Assembly (NCBI GenBank): GCA_050734135.1
Contig: JBOHUG010000016.1
Span: 1-64,000, forward strand
Direction: 5' to 3'
DNA from: Bog-877 sp050734135
GTDB taxonomy: Bacteria > Chloroflexota > Dormibacteria > Aeolococcales > Bog-877
Length of the DNA: 64,000 nt
Positions within the stretch are counted from its first letter, which is position 1, and each line of letters starts with the position of its first letter. The notes beneath the pieces were generated by a model. It saw nothing but the letters and a program-made list of their open reading frames with translations, did not search any database and was not told where the DNA came from. This document shows, in pieces, positions 58,235-64,000 of the stretch. The translations under genes and the position numbers were made by a program.

Positions 58235-58762
58235 CTAGCGCCGCCGCCCCTTCCCCTTGGGCTTCTCGTCGTCCTCCTGGCCGGGGAGAAGCGTCTCCAG
58301 GCCCCGGCGCACCTGGGCCAGGGCGGAGGCCAGCTCGGACTCCAGCTCCTCCATCCGGTCCCGGACGTAATCATCGGTATCGCGCCGCATCTTGCGACTG
58401 CGGTCGCGGGCCTCGGTCAGGAGCCGGTCAGCCTCGGCAGTTGCCCTTCTCGTTACCTCGTGGTCATCGGTGAGACGGTCGCTCCGCTCCTGCGCCGCCA
58501 GCACCGTCTGCTCCGCCTGGTCGGCCGCCTCCCGGAGGCGGGCCTCTCTGGTCTCCAGGACCATCCGCGCCTCGCGGATCTCATCCGGAAGAGATACTCG
58601 GATCTGGTCCAGCGCCTCGAGAATCTCCTCCTCGCTGACCACGATGCTGGAGGTCAGGGGCAGCCGACGGCTCTGGTTGACCAGCGCCTCCAGCCGGTCC
58701 AGAACGTCGAAGATCGAGACCCCATCGCCGTCCGGCTCGACCTCGTCGTTGTCGTCTGCCAT
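58235..58762 (-). CDS. DivIVA/SepIVA-like coiled-coil protein
   Basis: 175 residues from ATG 58762 with GAGGAG upstream; an upstream in-frame part overlaps coaD. It begins MADDNDEVEPDGDGVSIFDV then LDRLEALVNQSRRLPLTSSI, followed by a long coiled coil (VLETREARLREAADQAEQTV and RRATAEADRLLTEARDRSRK) and a basic end (KPKGKGRRR). In actinobacteria a protein of this type between coaD and rpmF is called SepIVA and helps guide cell division or lipid domains; assignment here is by place and outline. Confidence 0.72.
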   Translation of the reverse strand: MADDNDEVEPDGDGVSIFDVLDRLEALVNQSRRLPLTSSIVVSEEEILEALDQIRVSLPDEIREARMVLETREARLREAADQAEQTVLAAQERSDRLTDDHEVTRRATAEADRLLTEARDRSRKMRRDTDDYVRDRMEELESELASALAQVRRGLETLLPGQEDDEKPKGKGRRR

Positions 58763-58772
58763 GGTCTCTCCT

Positions 58773-59279
58773 CTACCCCAGCTGGGGGGCCGCGGTGCCG
58801 GCGGGGGCCAGCTTCTCCTGGAGCGCACGCTCGACAGCTGGCGACACCAGCCCCTCGATGCTACCGCCGTGCCCGCAGACATCCTTCAGCAATGAGGAGC
58901 TGAGGTACACGTTGGAGAAGCCGGTGGTAAGGAAGACGGTGTGCACCTTGGGATCTAGGCGTCGGTTCATCAGCGCCATCTGAAACTCACTGTCGAGGTC
59001 GGAGACCGCCCGAAGGCCGCGAATTATGACCGTGGCCCCCTCGGAAGAGGCGAAGCCCACCGCCAGCCCAGAGAAGGGGCGAACCTCGATCCTGGCGCCC
59101 TCCGGCAGGCTCTGGCGGACCAGTTCGGCCCGCTCCGCCACCGAAAAGAGGTACTGCTTGCGCTGGTTGTCCAGCACGCCCACCACGACCCGATCGAAGA
59201 TCTCCCGGGCTCGGCCAATCACGTCCAGGTGGCCGCTGTGGATCGGATCGAAGCTGCCGGGGTAGACCGCCGTGGTCAT
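58773..59279 (-). CDS. coaD: Phosphopantetheine adenylyltransferase
   Basis: The fourth step of CoA synthesis. 168 residues from ATG 59279: TTAVYPGSFDPIHSGHLDVI has the nucleotide motif (T/H-x-G-H). Then VVVGVLDNQRKQYLFSVAER, VIIRGLRAVSDLDSEFQMAL with RGLR, and VYLSSSLLKDVCGHGGSIEG for the ATP site. The start overlaps the rsmD stop by four bases. Confidence 0.95.
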   Translation of the reverse strand: MTTAVYPGSFDPIHSGHLDVIGRAREIFDRVVVGVLDNQRKQYLFSVAERAELVRQSLPEGARIEVRPFSGLAVGFASSEGATVIIRGLRAVSDLDSEFQMALMNRRLDPKVHTVFLTTGFSNVYLSSSLLKDVCGHGGSIEGLVSPAVERALQEKLAPAGTAAPQLG

Positions 59280-59893
59280 GGGAGCCTCCGGTAGAAGGAG
59301 AGCACCGTGGTGCCGTACCGCGCGGTACGCACGCAATTTAGCGCGCCGACCTCAGCTGGTACCGATAAATCACGGTGATGTTCGGCCACCACCCGGGGAT
59401 CCCAACCGGGACTGGCCTGCGCCGCATCTCCCAGGAGGCGCAGGGACTCCAGACAGAGCTGCGGTCCCGTCTCCCGGTACGGGGGGTCGAGCAAGACCAG
59501 GCCAGAGGCGGTGAGCGACTCCCGCTGCCGCCGCAACCAGGAGACGGCGTCCGCCACCACCACCTCCGCTCGGCTGCTCCAGCCGAGGCTATCCAGATTG
59601 GCGTCGATCAGCTGGGCCCGCTGCCGACCCACCTCCACAAAGGTCGCAAAACTGGCCCCCCGGGAGAGGGCCTCGAGGCCCAGACTGCCGGCGCCGGCGA
59701 ACAGGTCCAGGGCCCGGACTCGCAGCACCGCGTCACCCAGGATGTTGAAGCAGGCGGCCCTCGCCAGCCCGGTCGTGGCCCGCAGGTCTGGGGCCGCTTC
59801 GGTGAGGAGCCGGCGGCCCGCGGCCTCGCCTCCGGTCAAGCGGGCACCGGCGGCACGGCGCCTGCTACCACTTCGGCGCGAGGGTTTTGGCAA
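59276..59893 (-). CDS. rsmD: 16S rRNA (guanine966-N2)-methyltransferase RsmD
   Basis: 205 residues from a TTG at 59893. The N-terminal part has TTGLARAACFNILGDAVLR, in place of the usual RPT--RVREALFNIL, and VRALDLFAGAGSLGLEALSR (motif I). DPPYRETGPQLCLESLRLL carries the catalytic DPPY. The end AEVGALNCVRTARYGTTVLS fits the family. It forms a pair with coaD, as is usual. Confidence 0.9.
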   Translation of the reverse strand: MPKPSRRSGSRRRAAGARLTGGEAAGRRLLTEAAPDLRATTGLARAACFNILGDAVLRVRALDLFAGAGSLGLEALSRGASFATFVEVGRQRAQLIDANLDSLGWSSRAEVVVADAVSWLRRQRESLTASGLVLLDPPYRETGPQLCLESLRLLGDAAQASPGWDPRVVAEHHRDLSVPAEVGALNCVRTARYGTTVLSFYRRLP

Positions 59894-59976
59894 CCCACAT
59901 AGGATCGCATCGGACCCCGCCGGTCGCTTGTTGGGGGGCCTGACGGGGTGTCGGGGCCGGCTTCGTTCGGGGTCCG

Positions 59977-62094
59977 TCAGTCGAACTCGAACACCAGCTC
60001 GTAGTGCCGCATCTGGCGCCGCAGACCAGGATCACGCAGCTCGGGATCCCGGTCCAGCAACGCCTCGGCGGCGGATCGGGCCCGGCGTCGCAACTCCTCA
60101 TCGAGCAGGTCCCCGACCCGCATCTCGGGGAGGCCGTGCTGGCGCAGACCGTAGGGCTCACCGGCACCCCGAAGCCGCAGGTCAATCTCGGCCAACTCGA
60201 ACCCGTCCCGATGGTCCACCAGCGCCTGGAGCCGGCCCCGGCTGCTGGGGTCGGCGCTCTCTGCGAACAGCAGGCAGTGCGAAGGGTGGGGTCCGCGCCC
60301 GATCCGGCCCCGGAACTGGTGCAGTTGAGCCAGTCCGAAGCGGTCGGCGTTCTCGATCCCCATTACGGTGGCGTTGGGGACGTCGACCCCCACCTCGATG
60401 ATGCTGGTGGCCACCAGGATGTCGAACTCGCCTCGGGCAAAGCCGTCCATGCGTTGCGCCTTTTCGCGAGCCGGCATCCGGCCGTGCAGCAGCGTCAGGC
60501 GCAGATCCGGCAGGACCTCGGTCTGGAGCCGCTCGAACTCAGTGGTCGCCGAGCGGGACTGCCGGAGCGGCGAGTCCTCGACCAACGGACAGATGATGAA
60601 ACCCTGGCGGCCGGCCTCAACCTGCACTCTGATGAACTGGTAGGCGGCCGCGCGCTCCTCGGGAGCGACCAGCCGGGTCTCGATCGGAATCCGGTCCGGC
60701 GGAAGCTGCCGAATCTGGCTCACGTCCAGGTCCCCATAGAGCGTCCGGGCCAGCGAACGGGGAATGGGAGTAGCGGTCATGGAGAGAAAATCCGGGTTGA
60801 CCCGGGCCTTTTCCAGAAGTCGGAGCCGCTGGGCGACGCCGAAGCGGTGCTGCTCGTCGACGATACAGAGGCCGAGATCGGGGAGGGCGACCTCGTCCTC
60901 GATCAGGGCATGGGTTCCCACCACTAGCTGGTCGGAACCGGCCGCCAGACCGCCCAGGATCTCCCGGCGCACGGTGGCGGTGGTGCTGCCCACCAGCAAC
61001 CGGGGCGCGATTCCCGAGCTGACCAGCAAGGCGGTCAGGGTCTCGAAGTGTTGCCGCGCCAGGATCTCCGTGGGTGCCATCAGTAACACCTGATGGCGAG
61101 CGGCGATCGCCATCCGGGCCGCCATCGCCGCCACCACCGTCTTTCCCGATCCGACATCGCCCTGGAGCAGTCGGTTCATCGGCGAGGGCCGGTCCATGTC
61201 GGTGAGGATCTCGTGGGCCGCGCGGCGCTGGTCGTCGGTGAGCTTGAATGGCAGCGAGGCTACAAACTCCCTGGCGATCCCCACGCTGTAGGGGCTGCGT
61301 ACCCCGGAGCGTCGCAGCCGCTGGCGGCGGGCCATCAGCGCCGCCAGCTGGGGGTAGAAGAGCTCGTCGAACCCGAAGCGCAGCTGCGCCTGGTCGAGCG
61401 CGCTCTGGTCGGCCGGGAAATGAATGTCCCTGAGGGCCACCGCGAGCGATATCAACCCCTCCCGCCGGCGGATCTCAGGAGGCAGCGGGTCCTCGATGCT
61501 GGCGGCCAGCGGGAGCAGTTGGGCGACCTGGGCGCGGAGCCAGCGCGAGGTCACCCCGTAGGTCTCCGGATAGGTCGGCACCAGCACCCCGACGCTTGAC
61601 TGGCTCACCACCTTGCGCTCCCGCTCCACGTCGGGGTTGCGCAGCTGCAGGGAACCCCGGCGGCCCCGGACGGCCTTGCCGTGGAGCGTGACCCGATCAC
61701 CAGGTTTGAGCAGATGGCGGAGGTGCGGCTGGTTGAACCAGACCACCTCCACCACTCCAGTGCTGTCTCCGACCTCGCCCTCGATCAGCTCCATCTTTCG
61801 GTAACGGGCGCGGCGGGAGCGGAGGGCGATCACTGCCACCTCGACGGTGGCGGGCTGGCCGCTGCGCAGCTGGGCCACCGTCACCCGCTCCCGCTGGTCG
61901 TCGTGGCTGCGGGGCAGATACCAGAGCAGGTCCCGGACGGTGCGACAGCCCAGCCGGCGCAATCCGTCCAACCGCGTTGCAGAGATCCGCGGCAGCTGGG
62001 ACAGCGGCGTCTCTAGCGAGATCACCTGCCCCCCGGGCTGGGTCCGAATTGAAGCCGTACCCACGGCGGCGGCGCTTTTAGGACCGGGCTTCAA
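59977..62094 (-). CDS. recG: ATP-dependent DNA helicase RecG
   Basis: Rescues stalled forks and branch structures. 705 residues: the N-terminal wedge domain VRDLLWYLPRSHDDQRER and OB fold VVEVVWFNQPHLRHLLKPGD, then helicase motifs I (LLQGDVGSGKTVVAAMAARM), Ia (LLMAPTEILARQHFETLTAL), II (LCIVDEQHRFGVAQR with DEQH), III (SMTATPIPRSLARTLYGDLD), V-VI (FDILVATSIIEVGVDVPNAT, LHQFRGRIGRGPHPSHCLLF). The C-terminus has AEIDLRLRGAGEPYGLRQHG. It overlaps degV by 17 bases. Confidence 0.96.
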   Translation of the reverse strand: MKPGPKSAAAVGTASIRTQPGGQVISLETPLSQLPRISATRLDGLRRLGCRTVRDLLWYLPRSHDDQRERVTVAQLRSGQPATVEVAVIALRSRRARYRKMELIEGEVGDSTGVVEVVWFNQPHLRHLLKPGDRVTLHGKAVRGRRGSLQLRNPDVERERKVVSQSSVGVLVPTYPETYGVTSRWLRAQVAQLLPLAASIEDPLPPEIRRREGLISLAVALRDIHFPADQSALDQAQLRFGFDELFYPQLAALMARRQRLRRSGVRSPYSVGIAREFVASLPFKLTDDQRRAAHEILTDMDRPSPMNRLLQGDVGSGKTVVAAMAARMAIAARHQVLLMAPTEILARQHFETLTALLVSSGIAPRLLVGSTTATVRREILGGLAAGSDQLVVGTHALIEDEVALPDLGLCIVDEQHRFGVAQRLRLLEKARVNPDFLSMTATPIPRSLARTLYGDLDVSQIRQLPPDRIPIETRLVAPEERAAAYQFIRVQVEAGRQGFIICPLVEDSPLRQSRSATTEFERLQTEVLPDLRLTLLHGRMPAREKAQRMDGFARGEFDILVATSIIEVGVDVPNATVMGIENADRFGLAQLHQFRGRIGRGPHPSHCLLFAESADPSSRGRLQALVDHRDGFELAEIDLRLRGAGEPYGLRQHGLPEMRVGDLLDEELRRRARSAAEALLDRDPELRDPGLRRQMRHYELVFEFD

Positions 62095-62923
62095 GGTAGC
62101 AGTAGGCGAGCGTCCCCGGCCCGCAGTGGCTGCCGATCACCGGACTCGCGTGCTGGCGCAAGATGTCCATCCCGGGGAACGTCCCCCGGGCGGCTTGGGC
62201 CAGTCGGTCAGCCTCGGCGCCATCCCCCACCCAAAGGACTGCGCAGCGGGCCAGCGGTCGATGTTCTACTAGGAGCTCGCTGAGCCGGCGGATACCCGCG
62301 ACCCGAGTGCGGACCCGCCCGATCGGGACCACCGCACCGTCCTCACCAAGGCTGATCAGGGGCTTTATCGAGAGGGCGCTGCCTAGCATCGCCTGCACCC
62401 TGCCGATCCTCCCTCCCATCTGCAGATATCTCAAGGTGTCGAGCAGGCAGATGATTCCAGTTCGCTTCGGCATCGGCGCCAGCTCCCGAACGATCTCCTC
62501 GCTGGTGCGTCCCTCCTGGGCGAGCTCGATCGCCGCCAGCACCTGGAACCCGGTCCCCAGGCTCACGCTCCGGCTGTCGACTACATGGATCCTCGCCGGA
62601 TCCACTGCCTGGGCGGCCACCGTCGCGGAACCGACGGTGCCGCTCAGGGCTGCCGCGATGTGGATCGAAACGACCTCGTCGTCAGGGTTCGCGAGGAGGT
62701 GGCGGTAAACCGTCTCGAAGTCGCCTGGTGGCGGCTGAGAGGTATGGGGCGGTGCCTTGGCGCTGGCGAGCCGCTTCAGGAACTGCTCATCGTCAAGATC
62801 GACCCGGTCCTGAAACTCCCGGTCCCCGAAATGCAGTCGCAGCGGCACCGTCACGACCCCGGCGGCTTGCCGCCGCCCTTCAGGGAGGTCGCAGGTGCTG
62901 TCGGTGACGATCCGAACGGTCAC
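62078..62923 (-). CDS. degV: DegV-family fatty-acid-binding protein (FakB type)
   Basis: 281 residues. It binds a fatty acid for phosphorylation by FakA. The start TVRIVTDSTCDLPEGRRQAA then VVTVPLRLHFGDREFQDRVD is the DegV signature. PHTSQPPPGDFETVYRHLLA precedes the lipid-contact region VVSIHIAAALSGTVGSATVA, in which the SG and the TSQP residues bind the carboxylate. The end PVIGSHCGPGTLAYCYLEAR is typical. It sits 12 bases after the fakA gene in the same direction, which supports a FakAB unit feeding acpP-dependent lipid synthesis. Confidence 0.92.
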   Translation of the reverse strand: MTVRIVTDSTCDLPEGRRQAAGVVTVPLRLHFGDREFQDRVDLDDEQFLKRLASAKAPPHTSQPPPGDFETVYRHLLANPDDEVVSIHIAAALSGTVGSATVAAQAVDPARIHVVDSRSVSLGTGFQVLAAIELAQEGRTSEEIVRELAPMPKRTGIICLLDTLRYLQMGGRIGRVQAMLGSALSIKPLISLGEDGAVVPIGRVRTRVAGIRRLSELLVEHRPLARCAVLWVGDGAEADRLAQAARGTFPGMDILRQHASPVIGSHCGPGTLAYCYLEARS

Positions 62924-62935
62924 CTCGACCCTTCG

Positions 62936-64000
62936 CTATTCAGCTGAAATGATGAACTGATAAAACGGCTGTCCGCCTTCGTGAACCTCCACCTCGAGTC
63001 CCGGGAACTTCGCCCTGATGGCCCGCTCCAGCCCCTCGCTGGTCTCGACTGTCATCTCACCACCACGGTAGAGAGTGATCACCTCGACGGAGCCCTCTGC
63101 GAGATTCTGGAGCGCCGAGAGCACCACCTGGTCAAGCTCGCGGCCACAGCTGACCAACCTGCCATCCAGCACCCCGATCAGCGCACCTTGGGGAACCTCC
63201 TGGTCTCCGAGCCGGCTGTCCCGAGCGGCCCTGGTCACCTCGACCGAGTGGACTCCCTCCATCGCCCGCTCCATCCGGTGCCGGTTCAACTCGAGAGGTA
63301 CCTCGGGGTCGAACGCCAGAAGCGCCGCGATCCCCTGGGGTAGATTGCGCGACGGGACCACCGCCGCTTCGCGAGATGAGATCGCGACCGCCTGCTCCGC
63401 CCCGAGCACGAGGTTGGCGTTGTTCGGAAGCAGTAGCACAACTTCGGCGCCGGCACCTTCGATCCCCTGCACGATCTCCTCGGTGGACGGGTTTTGGCTC
63501 TGCCCGCCTTCGACCACCACGGCAGCCCCCAGGCCCAGGAGCAGATCCCGGAAGCCATCCCCCTGGGCGACCGCGACCACGCCCAGCGGCCGCAGCGCCG
63601 GACCGGGAGCTGACGCGACCCCCAGCTCCTTGGCCCGCTGGTGTTGGGCGGTCATGTCCTCCACCTTGAGCCGCTCGATCGTCCCCAGCCGAGCGGCCCG
63701 GGACAGGAGCTCCCAAGGCGCCTTGGTGTGGAGGTGGACATGGAGCAGTCCTGGCTCGCCGACCACCAGCGCGGAGTCGTCCTCGGCGTCGTCGCCCAGC
63801 TGGGAGCGGATCTCAACCGGGTCGAGCTGGGCGCCGACCAGGGCGAACTCGGTGCAGTAGCCGAACCCACCCGGGGGCGCCACCAACACCGACGCCCCCC
63901 GGGGTGCGTCGGAGGCCGGGCTACCAGTCGGTTCGCCTTCGGGATCCGCCGCGAGGCCATACTTTCCCGAGGACTCTCCGATGACCCTCTCCGCCACGGC
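62936..64000 (-). CDS. fakA: DAK-domain fatty acid kinase FakA (YloV), 5' end cut off
   Basis: The gene continues past the right edge; only about 354 C-terminal residues are visible. GGFGYCTEFALVGAQLDPVE is the middle YloV region, ALVVGEPGLLHVHLHTKAPW follows, then GVVAVAQGDGFRDLLLGLGA, the NANLVLGAEQAVAISSREAA loop, and the end EVEVHEGGQPFYQFIISAE, all like the middle and C-terminal domains of FakA. The missing N-terminal DAK2 domain would bind ATP. FakA phosphorylates FakB-bound fatty acids. Confidence 0.88.
   Translation of the reverse strand, partial: AVAERVIGESSGKYGLAADPEGEPTGSPASDAPRGASVLVAPPGGFGYCTEFALVGAQLDPVEIRSQLGDDAEDDSALVVGEPGLLHVHLHTKAPWELLSRAARLGTIERLKVEDMTAQHQRAKELGVASAPGPALRPLGVVAVAQGDGFRDLLLGLGAAVVVEGGQSQNPSTEEIVQGIEGAGAEVVLLLPNNANLVLGAEQAVAISSREAAVVPSRNLPQGIAALLAFDPEVPLELNRHRMERAMEGVHSVEVTRAARDSRLGDQEVPQGALIGVLDGRLVSCGRELDQVVLSALQNLAEGSVEVITLYRGGEMTVETSEGLERAIRAKFPGLEVEVHEGGQPFYQFIISAE

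Noticed and set aside
1..64000. CRISPR arrays, rRNA genes, tmRNA, RNase P RNA, SRP RNA or origin-like repeats
   Set aside because: I looked for regular direct repeats and core motifs of these RNAs and saw none; absence by eye is not proof.

Overview
The window is a GC-rich (by eye about two-thirds G+C) bacterial chromosome segment with very tight gene packing. Most neighbouring genes overlap by 1-17 bases and many start at GTG or TTG. Gene content points to a Terrabacteria-type lineage: an ispG-rseP-dxr-cdsA-uppS-frr-pyrH-tsf-rpsB block, a ylxM-ffh-rpsP-khpA-rimM-trmD-rplS block, a recG-rsmD-coaD-coiled-coil-rpmF-fabD-acpP-rnc-smc-ftsY block, hslVU, and a PMT-type membrane mannosyltransferase. 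Chloroflexota or Dormibacterota would fit best, but no rRNA is present, so this placement is inference with low confidence.

Layout. (1) 0.1-16.1 kb is almost entirely minus strand. It holds a class V aminotransferase and a biotin-dependent carboxyltransferase, the single plus-strand gene rnhB, then a long run reading leftward: three DsrE/F/H (TusD/C/B)-like sulfur-relay proteins, a ThiF/MoeB E1-like enzyme, nadA, mtnP, a PH-like membrane protein, two large GT-C-like membrane proteins, an amidohydrolase, a GT4 glycosyltransferase, an MFS transporter and an MBL-fold hydrolase. A perfect 30-base palindrome sits at the tusB/thiF junction. (2) 16.5-20.8 kb is a small genomic island at tRNA-Leu(UAA). 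A 55-base imperfect copy of the tRNA 3' half lies at 20757-20811. Inside are a broken IS1595-type transposase, an odd tRNA-like gene, a compact plus-strand run of small genes (two partly overlapping, two coupled by ATGA, one a DUF6941-like protein) and a minus-strand group of single-pass membrane or secreted proteins. No integrase is visible. (3) 20.8-23.9 kb is plus strand: an HExxH protein, a cupredoxin lipoprotein, an aminotransferase and a class I glutamine amidotransferase-like hydrolase. (4) 23.9-32.0 kb is the minus-strand isoprenoid / envelope / translation block. (5) 32.2-43 kb is mixed: a frameshifted GNAT gene, hslVU, a DinB-like protein, a TDT transporter, topA, a ferredoxin-NADP reductase, thioredoxin, an HTH protein, a decayed mazEF locus and a CpaE-like protein whose P-loop lysines are both arginine. 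(6) 43-47.3 kb is the SRP/ribosome block. (7) 47.8-50.1 kb is a probably acquired divergent pair: a thioredoxin-reductase-like/methyltransferase fusion and its likely XRE-cupin regulator. (8) 50.4-64 kb is the SRP receptor, chromosome condensation, RNA processing, lipid and CoA block, ending in degV and a truncated fakA.

How genes work together: fakA-degV (fatty acid kinase), fabD, acpP, cdsA and uppS feed membrane lipid and undecaprenyl carrier synthesis; ispG and dxr supply the isoprenoid units. ffh/ftsY with ylxM target membrane proteins, and hslVU and the rseP-like protease handle protein turnover. The most notable points are the tRNA-Leu island with its small-gene cassette, the DsrEFH-ThiF cluster with its palindrome, an RNase III with a roughly 225-residue arginine-rich tail, and the double K-to-R CpaE-like ATPase.
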